NCBI RefSeq assembly: GCF_028502605.1
Contig: NC_079236.1
Location: 1,240,001 to 1,304,000 of the forward strand
Length of the DNA stretch: 64,000 nt
Source of the DNA: Trichoderma breve
Lineage: Eukaryota > Ascomycota > Sordariomycetes > Hypocreales > Hypocreaceae
Direction of reading: 5' to 3'
Positions within the stretch are counted from its first letter, which is position 1, and the number at the start of each line of letters is the position of its first letter. The translations under genes and the position numbers were made by a program. Under the pieces are notes generated by a model that ran no database searches, was not told the DNA's origin, and saw only the letters and a program-made list of their open reading frames with translations. Positions 35,166 to 47,035 of the stretch are shown here, in pieces.

Positions 35166-36593
35166 ACACTTGTCTCTGGAACTACTATCTATCTATTTCT
35201 TATGTTGGGCGGAGGACTTGATATGGAGCGGAAGTGAAGGGAGGAAAGAGTCGACAATTACTACGAGGGAAAAGGAAGAATTACGCATACACGGGACCTA
35301 CTAATTAATGTGTTTGTCTACTCGACACACGACGGCGTTAGTTACTTCTTTTAAATTGATCTCTCAGTCTCATCACTGTGCTTTTTTCCTTTTGTTTTCT
35401 TTCTTTCTTTTGTGGGATGTTTCGGTGATTAATGGTCATAATGGATGAAGTGAGGTGCTCAAAAGAATTAATAGTTCTTGACTCTTGCTTGATTTGAATG
35501 TTACAGCATATTCAATGGACAATATTGCAACTGAATGCAACCGTGACTGCAGAATGTCACCTGTTCGTGATGTTGCTTACAATAATTGAGCGAGTAAATT
35601 ATCCCAAATTACACCATTTCATCTGGAATTCATCAGCCTCTTCAACAGGACCTAAACTAGAACGTTTAGCTAATTAGTTGAACGGACCGCTTCAGCCGTG
35701 GCTGGCTCGGTGATGTCCCGTTTCTGTGGCGGGCGCCTCGAGGGCGTATGTGAGTATGAGGCGAGATTGGCTAGAAACGAAGCCATTTGGGTTGATACAG
35801 GAGTTGTAAAATTGAATACACAACCCATGTCCTTCTGAGCTATGAAAATAGAGTAAGTTGATAATAAGAAGATGCGCTCATGGGTAGTGCGATGTAGTTC
35901 ATACAGGGTCGCTAGTAGCTTAATTGAGATGCTTATGTTCAGTATAGTCTAACGGTGGAGTTCATTTACACGAACAAGTCGAATACGCATTGAATGGTCA
36001 TTCACTTACCTACTCAGCTATGCAGTTTCTTGACCTTTATGGATACGCTTCATAACAACTAAAGATTTGTAGGAGAATAAATCCAAGATCTCTCCTCTGA
36101 AAAGTAAGGGCCTTAAAAATGTCACATTTGTACATTATTGTGAACTGCTTTAGGGATTCAAGTCTGTCTCTATATTAGATTTTTGTAGAAATTGATAGAA
36201 ATGAATTATACTCTCTCCAAGACTCATCGCTCATCTCTCAGCCAGCAGTCAAAACTCTACCTACGATAGGATACATGCATAATTGCGGCAAAAGGCATTC
36301 AGCAGCTTGCCTTACTGCAGAGATATGGCAAGAATAGATGGGCCTAGAATATTGATTAGTTGTAATTAGTGAGATTTACCAATCTCTTGTCAAGTTGATG
36401 CAAATTATCACCTATTCGGCGGTGTCAGCGTAAACCAGCTGTTGAGCACCTGCCACCGCCTTCACTCGCTCTCCTCAGGCAACAACTCGCCAACCTCTTC
36501 TCTTCTGTTTGCTATTTCTCTCTCATATCTCTCTTTTCGCATTTTCCATCTCCATTTCTCTTCCTTGAAGCAACTCCTGGACCTCATCTCACG
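35166..36593. other. AT-rich intergenic region
   Basis: 1.4 kb with no frame of note. It is AT-richer than the flanking genes between about 35300 and 36420, then becomes C/T-rich (36460-36590) as the leader of Arb1. Confidence 0.5.
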
Positions 36594-38263
36594 ATGCCAC
36601 CAGAGATGGATTCCGCTGCAATTCCCGACGGCGATGGTGCAAAGGCCGTCGAATCACAGCCTGAGGTGGACGAAAGTGTGATCTCGATACCGACCCTTTC
36701 GGTCACAGGAGCTGGAGCAGAAGCTCAGGAAGAGGAAGCGGACGAGGACGCTCTGGATGACGCCGTTGATCCTGCTCAACCTTCAGCGCCCACGAAGAAG
36801 AAACGAAAGAACAAGAAAACAACAGTCGCCAGGGGTCCACTGGCATTGCCCAAGAATCGCGGCAATGGATTTGAAGGTATGACGTCTCATCTTTGACAGC
36901 TTTTTCAATAGTGACTCGAGGCTAAACGATGGTAGAGTATTTTGCAGACCCTCCCATGACTCCTGATGAAGCCATGGAGGAGAAACAAGAGATATATTCT
37001 CCGTAAGCAAATCACAATGACATGTTGGACAATTCAAGAAGCTAACAGGTAGCCACAGAGACATTTCTTTTGAAAGGTATCATCAACGATTCGAACGTCC
37101 CTTCTCTCTTCTGGTTTCAGTTCAACTAACCTAGTACACCTCCATCTAGACGAATTCAGTCATGCATTCAGCGTTTCCGCTCTCGTCGCCGTGTCCAATA
37201 TCCGAGAACTACCTACTTTGACGACTACCTCTTCCTTGGTGGCGTGGATACGAACCAAGCTGCCTACTCTGGACTTGATCCAAAGGAACTCAAGCAACTC
37301 ACACCTGCACAACGTCGCGAAGCCACGGTTAGGGATGTCGTCTATGAAGGTACCAGTGGTGGTGACCGCTTTTACAATGGCGACGAAACCAAATGGACTG
37401 TCGACTTTGCCAGCGTAGCAGCAGGCTTCCTCTCCAGAGCAATCATCCCCTTGACTGGTCTTCAGACTGGACCAATGGAAGACGCCATAGATGTGATTGA
37501 GAACTTTCTTCGATACGTCCTCCATCACGATGTCTGTCCCGAGTATGAAAAGAATGTCAAAGAGGCACTGAATGTCTGTCTGATGGCTAGAGAAGAATGG
37601 CCCATGCTCAACTCTTTGCAAGCCGCACTTCCGGGTCTCTTCAACTTTGCTGCGACGGAGTTGTTCTCGAAGACTGATCCCGATGCATGGGCCCTTGATT
37701 TGTTTCAGATTCCCGAGGGGTTCGATGCGAAGTCTGTCTTCTATTCGGCCATTACAATGCTGGGCGATACCAAAGTGTTTGAACATCTTGTTGCTAACGC
37801 CGTGGAGCTTGTCAACCAATATGAATGCACTCTAGAGATAACAAAGGTCCATCTCCCAACCAAAGAGCTGATCGAGCGATTCCAGAAGCTTGCCATCACT
37901 ACAGACGGCAACAAAAAGATCCGACTCATGGAACTGGGCAAACTCACTCTCAAACCAGCCGCGATCGAGGATGGATGGGTCGAGCCGGACATACAGCATC
38001 CGCTACAGGGCAAGGAGATTGAGTTGTATTTCGAGCAAAACATCCTTGTCAACCTCAAGCCAGGTATGAAGATGACGTTGGAAATCTGCGAACTTGGAGC
38101 TGACGTTCGTTTTGTCAAACATATTCGCAAGATTGTCCCCTCATTCTACACGTTTCTTGCGCAGGAGTTGATGGTACACTTCAGGGTTCCAGAACAAAAT
38201 GACCGCGCGGCGCCATCAGTGCACAATCCTACGGCGGAAGACAGTCAACCAGTGGAGGAGTAA
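36594..38263 (+). CDS. arb1: Argonaute siRNA chaperone (ARC) complex subunit Arb1
   Basis: In fission yeast Arb1 and Arb2 bind Argonaute, help load siRNA and support heterochromatin (family knowledge). Exons 36594-36876, 36936-37002, 37059-37076 and 37150-38263 give 493 aa. Exon 3 is only 18 nt. It restores the family motif running from F-E-R-R-I-Q into C-I-Q-R-F-R-S-R-R-R across the exon 3/4 junction. The N terminus is acidic, then basic (K-K-K-R-K-N-K-K), as in Arb1 proteins. The folded core runs from about residue 120 to 475, with Y-L-F-L-G-G-V-D, W-T-V-D-F and F-L-R-Y-V-L-H-H. It converges with the Pmp3 gene 413 bp away. The presence of Arb1 implies an RNAi/Argonaute pathway in this organism. 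Confidence 0.88.
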
Positions 38264-38676
38264 ACATACGGGACATTTCATTGCATTGAGTTAGTTTGAT
38301 CAGTTTATCATAAGTAGCACAGGACTATTAGTTCGGCCATATCAACGCCGTCTCTTCCTACCGCATAGAGAAACAATGCAGAACCCTTTGACCCTAATTG
38401 ACATGTTCATGAAATTCAACGCTTTGTGTGGTACATAATAAGAAAGAGAAATAAGAAAGGAAAAGAAAAATTGAAAAGAGAAAGCCCAGATATCTAAACA
38501 AAGAGCAGCTAAAAGGGCAACGCATCATCATCCCCTCTACTCTCCATCCACCTGATCTTTGTTTGCAGCATGATATATATTTGTATCGCCGCTCTGTTAT
38601 ATGGATCCGTGTCTGTATCCGTTGGAATTGTTTGATAGTCTGATAGACTGGTGGCGGCAAACTGCATTTTTCCCGT
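38264..38676. other. Convergent 3' intergenic region
   Basis: A 413-bp stretch between the 3' ends of arb1 and the Pmp3 gene. It contains an A/G-rich tract at 38440-38480 and no gene. Confidence 0.5.
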
Positions 38677-39289
38677 TTAATCGCGTGTCTGGACCTTGTG
38701 GTCGCCGGCAACAACCTCGGCGTACGAAGGAGGAACACCCTGAGGATCAGAGCTGCCCTCTCCAGAGTTTGCACCACCGTTCTGCTGAGGTCGAGAAGAA
38801 GGGCTGGGGTGCTGCTCAGGCCGAGAGGTGGTACCATAGTTCATACGGCCCTGCTCCTCCTGGGGCTTGGGCTGCTGGCAGTGAGCGCCATGGGGCGTCT
38901 GAACGTAGACATATGTGACACGGCCGCCTCCGTGCTCGTTGGGGATAGCCTCGTACTCGTACGCCGGCTCGGGGAACTTTGCGATGATGTACCAGGCGTG
39001 GAGAAGGCCGGGGATGAAGCCGAGGATGCAGAGGAGGATGTTGATGAGGGAGTCGGCGCTACAGATGCCGCACTTGACCCAGACTAGAGACCACGGTTAG
39101 TGAGTCCATCAGGCAGGCAACAGGCAGACAGGCAGGCCACAGGCAAACAAGCGAGCGAAGATATTTACAGCAGACAGAGCTGCAAAGCAGACGATGATGC
39201 GTAGATGGTGGGGTGATGCGATGCGACTTACCAGGCAGCGGGGGGAAGAGAATGGCGAGGACGCCTAGGAAGATGTCGGCAGAGCACAT
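38677..39289 (-). CDS. Pmp3-family plasma membrane proteolipid with long C-terminal tail
   Basis: Exon 1 is 39289-39232 and exon 2 is 39083-38677, with a 148-nt intron; 154 aa. The Pmp3/UPF0057 core fills the first 55 residues: M-C-S-A-D-I-F-L-G-V-L-A-I-L-F-P-P-L-P-V, then the second helix I-N-I-L-L-C-I-L-G-F-I-P-G-L-L-H-A-W-Y-I. These are two membrane helices controlling membrane potential and salt tolerance in yeast. The extra tail of about 100 residues is Gln/Pro/Ser-rich and disordered and ends with P-P-S-Y-A-E-V-V, a PPxY motif. That motif could recruit a Nedd4/Rsp5-type ubiquitin ligase and so control turnover. Tailed versions are common in filamentous fungi. Confidence 0.88.
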
Positions 39290-40348
39290 GATGATGGATG
39301 ACTGGCTTTTGTTGTTGATGACAAGAATCGAGGTCTGAAGTTGAGAGTCTATCGCGAGTATTGAGACGAAGAACAGGCGAAGAACAAGAAGAAATCAAGG
39401 GTCTCTTGGTTCGTCGGTTTTCTCGCCCTACCAGAAGGGAAGGATAAATGATAAAGAGCGCGAAGTGGGCTTGTGACGGATGATGACGATGCTTGGAGCT
39501 GCTTATTGAATGGGGTTGCGTAATGATGGGGCGGAAGGGGGAACTGTGATTGGCTGGGTTTAGGGGGAGGCAAAGGTACTAAGCCACTGAAGGGAGAGGC
39601 TGTGGACTCACTAAAAATTACGTTGGGGTGGTTCGTTATAGGGTAGATCCGAGAGAAGATGTAACATCAGTTATTGGAGTCATAACTGGGTGATTATATT
39701 GATGGTGTATGGTGATGTTGCCACTGTTTGTTCAGAAGCAACGCATGAACACTTCAATTCTTAAATATACAACTAAGTTTCTGGCACATGGAAAGCGCGG
39801 TGTGTCCGCCTGCAGCCTGGCCCTGAGTTGAGTCACCACCGAATCACTCACACACACAACATCACGCACACCTAATCCAATCAAGTCTAGCATCCAAAAG
39901 GCTATGCTGTAGCACAAATGCTACCGTACCCTTTGAGTGAAGTGAGGGCATCGCTCCATTAGTACTAATCATCCCTTTTCCTGTGGATGATATTGAAAAG
40001 TCACTGCAGAATGATTCATGATCCAATACGTATCAGTCGAATCACCGCCTCGTATTCATGCTGCAAAATGCATCCCTAGCTTATGCAGCTTTCATGCAAT
40101 GGAAATCGCATGACATGACACGCTTCTATATACCTTAAACATAAAGCCGTCCCTAGATAAAACTGGGCCACATACCCTCGCTCGGTCAAGCCTCCTCTCA
40201 CCGAATCTCTCCCGATATTTAGCCTCGGTCAGTGGGGGCTGACCTTGAACTTTTCTACTACCAAGCAGCAGCCTTGCCATTAGCGCGTCTTCATGTCCTA
40301 ATTCACCAACTTTCAATCCTGCGCCTTGCAGGACTCCAACCCGCAAAC
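39290..40348. other. Divergent promoter region of Pmp3 and Prp22
   Basis: About 1.06 kb shared between the two divergent genes. No gene, TATA box or repeat of note was seen. Confidence 0.45.
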
Positions 40349-43300
40349 ATGGACGACCTTTTGAATCTCGAGCTTCTGTCTCTCGTTTCAAAGGTCACCT
40401 CTGAACTCCAGAACCATGTTGGAATCAGTGACAAGACCCTCGCCGAGTTCCTCATCGCACAGCGTCTCGAGAGCAAATCTAGCGATGACTTCCGCAAGAG
40501 GCTCGATGGGCTCAATGCCGACTTCCCGCCCAGTTTGATCGACAGTTTAGATCGTCTGGTGGTGGCGATGCACCCCAAGTTCAAAGGGCAGAATGGAGAT
40601 GCGCACCACGACGAGCATCATCACCATCGGACGTTCGAGGAGAACGAAAAGGTCTTTAGCGGTCTTGCTATGCCCGATAAGACACCCGGCTACAACGACG
40701 GCGCGGACGCTATCGATGATACACTGGCGCTTTTGGAAGGGCTCGAGGGCAAGGCCAAGAAAGAGAAGGCATCTAGAAAGAGGAGCAGAAGCCCAGAAGA
40801 TGAGCACAGAGAGTCAAGGTCACGCCGGCATAGATCAAGATCTCGAGATCGGCGGAAGCGGGACAAGTACAGGTCGCGGTCACGGTCGCAGGACGCCGGC
40901 AATGAAGACTGGCGAGATGGATTCCGAGAGTCTAGGAAATCACGAAACCGACGACGACACGACTACGATGACGACATCGACCGTGACGACTTCAGCCGCG
41001 CTCCTGCACCCGAGGTGGATGACCAGCCCATCATGAACAAGATCTACCAGGGCCATGTCACTGGAATTAAAGATTTTGGTGCCTTTGTCAACCTTCACCA
41101 CGTCAGAGGAAAGGTTGACGGACTGGTTCACATTTCTCGCATTGTATCTGGTCAACGGGTGACTCACCCCTCAGATCTGCTCTCCAGCGGGCAGCAAGTC
41201 TGGGTCAAGGTTGTCAGCATCGAGGGCCACAGGATAGGATTGTCCATGAAAGACGTCGACCAGGAGGACGGCCGAGATCTTGAACCACAGGCGAGGTTGA
41301 CGACTGGTGCAAACATGGAGGCGCTTGGTGGCGGTGGAAGAAATGGTTTCGTCGATGTTGCCCCCGCAATGCCTCGCGATTCTTTGGGCCCCCCCAGACG
41401 ACAAAAGAAACGAATGACATCTCCAGAGCGATGGGAAATCAGACAGCTCATTGCATCCGGAGTGGCAAAGGCCTCGGACTATCCCGATCTCGAGGAGGAT
41501 TACAATGCGACGCTGCGTGGCGAGGGCGAGTTGGAACTGGAGGAGGATGTTGACATTGAAGTTCGAGAGGAGGAGCCGCCATTTTTGGCTGGCCAGACTA
41601 AACAGTCTTTGGAGCTTTCCCCTATTCGAGTGGTCAAGGCCCCTGATGGATCCATGAACAGAGCCGCCATGGCAGGAACAACGCTTGCCAAGGAGAGAAA
41701 AGAATTGAAACAGAAGGAGGCTGAAGAAGCTGCCAAGGAGGAATCGAAAGAAAACCTGTCAAATCAGTGGAATGATCCAATGGCCGATCCCGATAAGCGC
41801 AAGTTTGCCAGCGATCTAAAGCATGCGAGAATGAACACTAGGACAGACGAAGAGCCTGAGTGGAAGAGGGCGGTTATTCCCAAGGGGCAGTCGCTGGGCA
41901 AGCGTACTAACCTCAGTATCAAGGAGCAGCGAGAGTCTCTGCCCGTCTTTGCGTTCCGTTCGCAGCTGATAAAGGCAGTGCAGGAGAACCAAATCTTGAT
42001 TGTGGTTGGAGAGACTGGCTCGGGAAAGACAACCCAGTTGACGCAGTATCTCGCAGAAGCTGGGTTCGCAGACAACGGCATCATTGGATGTACGCAGCCT
42101 CGTCGTGTCGCCGCCATGTCCGTTGCGAAGCGTGTGGCGGAAGAAGTTGGCTGCAAGCTTGGAGAAGAGGTTGGATACAATGTCCGTTTCGATGATTGCA
42201 CCAGCCCTGCCACCAGGATCAAGTACATGACGGACGGTATGCTACAGCGAGAGATTCTCATGGACCCCGACATGAAGCGGTATTCGTGCATTATGCTTGA
42301 CGAGGCCCACGAGCGAACTATTTCCACCGACGTCTTGTTTGCGCTGTTGAAAAAAGCACTCAAGAGGAGACCCGATATGAAGGTCATTGTTACTTCAGCC
42401 ACTCTTGATGCCGACAAGTTTTCCGCCTACTTCAACGAGTGTCCTATCTTCACAATCCCGGGCCGAACGTATCCCGTCGAAATCTTGTATTCTCGCGAGC
42501 CTGAATCTGATTACTTGGATGCTGCGCTTGTCACTGTGATGCAGATTCATCTAACAGAACCCAAGGGTGATATTCTTCTATTCTTGACTGGCCAAGAGGA
42601 AATCGACACGTCGTGCGAGATTTTATATGAGAGAATGAAAGCCCTTGGACCGAGCGTACCGGATTTGCTTATCCTACCTGTATATGCACAGCTTCCGAGC
42701 GAGATGCAGAGCCGAATTTTCGAACCTGCTCCCCCTGGAAGTCGAAAAGTTGTCATTGCCACGAATATTGCCGAGACATCCATTACCATTGACGAGATTT
42801 ACTACGTCGTTGACCCTGGTTTTGTCAAGCAAAATGCCTATGATCCCAAGCTCGGAATGGATTCCCTGGTTGTTACGCCCATCTCCCAGGCGCAAGCAAA
42901 CCAGCGAGCCGGTCGAGCTGGTCGAACTGGTCCTGGAAAATGCTTCCGTTTGTATACAGAGGCCGCCTACCAGTCAGAAATGTTGCCAACAACCATTCCT
43001 GAGATTCAGCGACAAAACTTGGCAAACACTATTTTGATGCTCAAGGCAATGGGCATCAACGACCTTTTACATTTCGACTTTATGGACCCGCCGCCAATTA
43101 ACACGATGTTGACAGCCTTGGAAGAGTTGTACGCCTTGAGCGCACTAGACGACGAAGGCTTGCTAACTCGTCTGGGGCGAAAGATGGCAGATTTTCCCAT
43201 GGAGCCGTCACTGGCAAAGGTGCTCATCGCTGCTGTTGATCATAAGTGCTCTGATGAGATGCTCAGCATTGTAGCCATGCTCAATTTGCCCAATGTCTTT

Positions 43301-43936
43301 TACCGCCCCAAGGAAAAGCAGTCGCAGGCCGATCAGAAAAAGTCCAAGTTCCACGATCCTCACGGAGACCACCTGACGCTTCTCAATGTGTATAATGCCT
43401 GGAAGCATAGCGGCTACTCTAGCCCCTGGTGCTTTGAGAACTTTATCCAGGCGCGGTCAATGCGTCGTGCCAAGGATGTCCGAGATCAGCTTATGAAGAT
43501 CATGGAGCGCTATAAACATCCGGTCGTCTCTTGTGGACGTGACACGCAAAAGGTGCGCCAGGCTCTCTGCACGGGCTTCTTCCGCAATGCAGCGCGCAAG
43601 GATCCCCAAGAAGGGTACAAGACTCTCACAGAGGGCACGCCAGTGTACCTTCATCCTAGTTCGGCCCTCTTTGGAAAGCAAGCTGAATGGATCATTTACC
43701 ACACGCTCGTGTTGACGACGAAGGAGTATATGCACTGCACGACGAGCATCGAGCCGAAATGGCTGGTCGAGGCAGCTCCGACATTCTTCAAGGTGGCGCC
43801 GACGGATAGACTAAGCAAGCGGAAGCAAGCTGAAAGAATTCAGCCACTGTATAATAAATTTGCCGGAGAAGACGACTGGAGACTCAGCGCCCAGAAGAGA
43901 GGTGGAAGGGGTGGTGGCGGTGGTACTTGGGGCTAG
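40349..43936 (+). CDS. prp22: DEAH-box RNA helicase Prp22 (DHX8)
   Basis: Releases spliced mRNA from the spliceosome after the second step. The gene is intronless, 1195 aa, the usual fungal size. The ATG at 40349 (MDDLLNLELLSLVSKVTSEL) is the family start; an upstream frame extension has no ATG. In order: an N-terminal helical domain; an Arg/Ser/Lys-rich region at about 150-210; an S1 RNA-binding domain near 230-300 (I-Y-Q-G-H-V-T-G-I-K-D-F-G-A-F-V); then the helicase core with G-E-T-G-S-G-K-T near 553, D-E-A-H near 650, S-A-T and Q-R-A-G-R-A-G-R. HA2 and OB-fold domains complete the C terminus, which ends Gly-rich. All motifs are intact. The S1 domain distinguishes it from Prp2, Prp16 and Prp43. 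Confidence 0.95.
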   Translation: MDDLLNLELLSLVSKVTSELQNHVGISDKTLAEFLIAQRLESKSSDDFRKRLDGLNADFPPSLIDSLDRLVVAMHPKFKGQNGDAHHDEHHHHRTFEENEKVFSGLAMPDKTPGYNDGADAIDDTLALLEGLEGKAKKEKASRKRSRSPEDEHRESRSRRHRSRSRDRRKRDKYRSRSRSQDAGNEDWRDGFRESRKSRNRRRHDYDDDIDRDDFSRAPAPEVDDQPIMNKIYQGHVTGIKDFGAFVNLHHVRGKVDGLVHISRIVSGQRVTHPSDLLSSGQQVWVKVVSIEGHRIGLSMKDVDQEDGRDLEPQARLTTGANMEALGGGGRNGFVDVAPAMPRDSLGPPRRQKKRMTSPERWEIRQLIASGVAKASDYPDLEEDYNATLRGEGELELEEDVDIEVREEEPPFLAGQTKQSLELSPIRVVKAPDGSMNRAAMAGTTLAKERKELKQKEAEEAAKEESKENLSNQWNDPMADPDKRKFASDLKHARMNTRTDEEPEWKRAVIPKGQSLGKRTNLSIKEQRESLPVFAFRSQLIKAVQENQILIVVGETGSGKTTQLTQYLAEAGFADNGIIGCTQPRRVAAMSVAKRVAEEVGCKLGEEVGYNVRFDDCTSPATRIKYMTDGMLQREILMDPDMKRYSCIMLDEAHERTISTDVLFALLKKALKRRPDMKVIVTSATLDADKFSAYFNECPIFTIPGRTYPVEILYSREPESDYLDAALVTVMQIHLTEPKGDILLFLTGQEEIDTSCEILYERMKALGPSVPDLLILPVYAQLPSEMQSRIFEPAPPGSRKVVIATNIAETSITIDEIYYVVDPGFVKQNAYDPKLGMDSLVVTPISQAQANQRAGRAGRTGPGKCFRLYTEAAYQSEMLPTTIPEIQRQNLANTILMLKAMGINDLLHFDFMDPPPINTMLTALEELYALSALDDEGLLTRLGRKMADFPMEPSLAKVLIAAVDHKCSDEMLSIVAMLNLPNVFYRPKEKQSQADQKKSKFHDPHGDHLTLLNVYNAWKHSGYSSPWCFENFIQARSMRRAKDVRDQLMKIMERYKHPVVSCGRDTQKVRQALCTGFFRNAARKDPQEGYKTLTEGTPVYLHPSSALFGKQAEWIIYHTLVLTTKEYMHCTTSIEPKWLVEAAPTFFKVAPTDRLSKRKQAERIQPLYNKFAGEDDWRLSAQKRGGRGGGGGTWG

Positions 43937-44371
43937 AAAAGGGGGACACTGGTGTGGAATCATATACGTTTGGGGGTGGAAGAGGAAGCTCTTTCTCACA
44001 ATTTTACATATTGGGGGTGCATTGTGTGTATTTGCATGGAGTTTTTCGGCTGATTATGATGGGAAAGAATCCGAGTTGAATATGAAACTAGCGGTTATCT
44101 TGGACAAGGAGGTGGTCGTTGACACAATTCTAGAATGCGAATCTAATTAAGAGTGAGATGCGTTCACGACTCAAAGTGTTGTTCACCTTGAGTACTTTTA
44201 CTGGCTCTTTTTGCCATTTGTGATTGAGTTCATTTGAGATCCATTATTTGTATAGCTAACTGAGCACTCGGACGTTAACTGGCACTGAATTACATGCGTG
44301 ATGCACTGCAGGCTTCATCCCCCATCAAGCCTGAACCACATTCTTAAGCCTGAACCTGGGTGACCAACTGT
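43937..44371. other. Convergent 3' intergenic region
   Basis: 435 bp between prp22 and the minus-strand secreted protein gene. No gene is seen. Confidence 0.5.
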
Positions 44372-45046
44372 TTAAATAAGGAACCTGATGACCTTGAGCT
44401 GAATCAGGTTCGCAATCTCCTCTGCCGGAAGCCGTTCCTTTCCACTGGCCTCAAGATGCTCCTGAAGCTCATCCGCAGTGAACTTTCCGAGCGTTCCAAC
44501 GCCGAGGCCAAAGTGCGTTCCATCGCCAAGCTCAATAAAGGGCTCGCCGATCTCATCAACGCTCGTGCAATCTGCATCACGATTAGTACATAAATAAATG
44601 CCCACTAGCAGGTGCTGAAAAAAAGAACACTTACTCTGGCTACCAGCCAGCTCCTGAAGCTCTGCCTGCCTCTTACAATGCGGCAAAGGCGAACAAGGCT
44701 CAATAAAGCGCACCTCCTGGATCCCCGTAATCTGCTTCTTCTTGGACGAGCAGCACGAGTGGGCTTGTTTCACGCTGCACTCTTCTTTGCCGCATTTAAG
44801 GTCTTTGTCCTTTCTGTATACTTTGACGTAGTCTAGCTCGTTGCCCTTGTCAGTGTAGAAGGATGCTGCGGTGCCGGAGGTGAGGCCGTAGCATTTGTGG
44901 ACTTCGTGGATGTCGAAGTCGACGTAGGCGCCGCCGGCGCAGTTTTGTTGGTCGAGGTAGAATTTGGAGTTGCCGGCGTGGACAACGGTGGCGAGGTTGG
45001 AGGAGAGAAAGAGGAGGGAGAGGGCGGATGCGAGGATAGAAGGCAT
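44372..45046 (-). CDS. Secreted Cys-rich hypothetical protein, 203 aa
   Basis: Exon 1 is 45046-44635 and exon 2 is 44571-44372. The signal peptide is MPSILASALSLLFLSSNLATVVHA. The mature protein has about ten cysteines, including Q-Q-N-C-A-G-G, H-K-C-Y-G, L-K-C-G-K-E-E-C and S-C-C-S-S, all before or at the intron except one. The second half after S-Q-N-C-T-S is acidic and helical (F-T-A-D-E-L-Q-E-H-L). The 63-nt intron has no stop in frame; splicing is favoured by GTAAGT and the GATGCAG acceptor, and removal joins S-Q to N-C-T-S. No family was recognised. Size, signal and Cys content fit an effector-like or wall-associated secreted protein. Confidence 0.75.
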   Translation of the reverse strand: MPSILASALSLLFLSSNLATVVHAGNSKFYLDQQNCAGGAYVDFDIHEVHKCYGLTSGTAASFYTDKGNELDYVKVYRKDKDLKCGKEECSVKQAHSCCSSKKKQITGIQEVRFIEPCSPLPHCKRQAELQELAGSQSKCSFFQHLLVGIYLCTNRDADCTSVDEIGEPFIELGDGTHFGLGVGTLGKFTADELQEHLEASGKERLPAEEIANLIQLKVIRFLI

Positions 45047-47035
45047 GATGAGGAAATGAGGTGGTTACTGTGCGGATGTAAATGGTGAAGTTGAGGGTGA
45101 GATTGGAGATGATGCTGGAGAAGTATCTGGTATTGAGGGAGTTTTCGATGGGATCGTGGAGATACTTATAGTTGTTTGTTTGTGAATGAATGGTGTTGAG
45201 CTACATATTCTCAAGGAGGTGTGATATGCTGCATATTGATGGGTGGAAGAATAATAAACGATGTCGGTGAAAGCGAAGGCCAAACAACATACGATCCAAC
45301 GATATCTTGAAGCTCGTTGATGTGTTGGGTATGTGAAAGAGGTTTTACGCTAAACCGGCTCACCGCAAACAATGCTCAACAAGTAGTGTTCTAGACTCTG
45401 ATGATGTCCCATTGAATCTAGACCCTGACACATATGGCAAAAGAGAAGCTCAACGCCAAGGATCTTCAACATTCACGCTAAGACGCGAGGGCTTGAAGAG
45501 ATGTCTGATCCTCTGCCGATCCGGCCTCTATCGTGAGTGATTCGGTCAATATTATTTGAGCGACAAATTTTCAAAAGGAGATTATGAAAAAGGTTGTAAT
45601 GAGATGACGAGAAAAAGGGAACATTGAATCTCTCTTGTTGGTGATGCTGTATCCATAAGAATGTGAATTGGATAATGTGGTTGGTGTTGGATGTCAACGG
45701 TACCAATTGAGAAACAATAAGCGAAGAGTGGAAAAAGTATTCATGAAGCTGAGCTCGCGAGATTACATGGCTATATCTTACTGCTCTTGTTGCTCTTCTT
45801 AGACGTATCTACCTGCCTCTGCAAGTATTTGATGCTATCGCCATTGAGGTATTCTCATAGCCTCTCTTGCTTTACCATCTTTCTTTAGTATATACTTGGA
45901 TATCTTGTGCCACTCGAGTCAATTGTAGTTTACTTGTCATCGGATATGTGTAATTATGGGCATAATCTTGGATTTGAACCCGATTTACTTGTTCACTATC
46001 AGAAATCTTGCTCACCTTTCAGCTTCCAGAGACTACCCATCTCCCGGCAATCTTACCCGAATTCATGTATACATTTTTTATGTAATCTAAATGCACGTAC
46101 ATCTGTGTTGGCTCGCATGGTTCTAGGCCGCCTCCAAGTCAAAATCAGCCCGTTCATATCTGAATTATCTAATTTGACGACTCTTTGGACCAACCAGCGT
46201 GGATGCCTATCGTAAGGCTGTACACGCTTGGACCTGTTAGTGTGGTCCAACCACATACAATTTGGCGAGAATTGTGCGAGCATGTTGGCTTAGTTCTCCG
46301 CGAAGCGGAAATGTGAAGAGCTCTCTAAGATTTGGAATGTGATCATGGGGTATGTAGGCAGAGGGACAACATAACACATGAACACCAGCGGCTGTTTATT
46401 GGCTGTGTAACCGAGCTTCTCTGTGGTTATTTTGTGGCTGGATACACCCAGGTTAGTCGACGCCGATGCTGCTGTTGAGTTGAACATTCGGTTGATAAGA
46501 GACGTGTGGAATATGATTCCATGTGCTTGTGTTTCCACTGTCATCATCACACACCGAGTTTAATTTTATGCTTGACAGCGTACTAGTACATGTAGATGCC
46601 TGCACTGGGCCTACCTATTCACCAGCTTGCAGCCATGCTGAATACGTGTATACGGCGTCCTAGGTACATGCCATTATACAGGTTGAGCAAATGATTGGGC
46701 ACAATTATGGTAGACTCTGCTGTCAAGCTAAAGACGTTCACCAAGCTGATTACAGACACCTACCTGGGTATTATATCCCGTACATACCTACCGAACCTTA
46801 CAAAATAGTATCTTAACTGCGTCATAGATCTTATCTCTGCATGGAATAGCGTTTTAGTGTTTGCACTTGCAAGCCAACCGAGCGCCCCTTGTTCGTATCG
46901 TGCCTAATTTTGCTCCGGGCTCCAAGAGGGCTGAGCAAGCCTCGCGATGCAGGTGTCAGCGGCTAATAGGGATGGAGAGGCTCAGCCTTTGGAGCCCTGC
47001 TCCTTGCAGCAGGCTGTCAGTGCGCCATTTACCGT

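Noticed and set aside
40232..40348. N-terminal extension of Prp22
   Set aside because: No ATG in the extension; the ATG at 40349 starts with the family's usual sequence.
45960..45990. B-box-like sequence resembling a tRNA T-arm (GGTTCAAATCC on the minus strand)
   Set aside because: No matching A box, no acceptor or anticodon stems could be folded around it.
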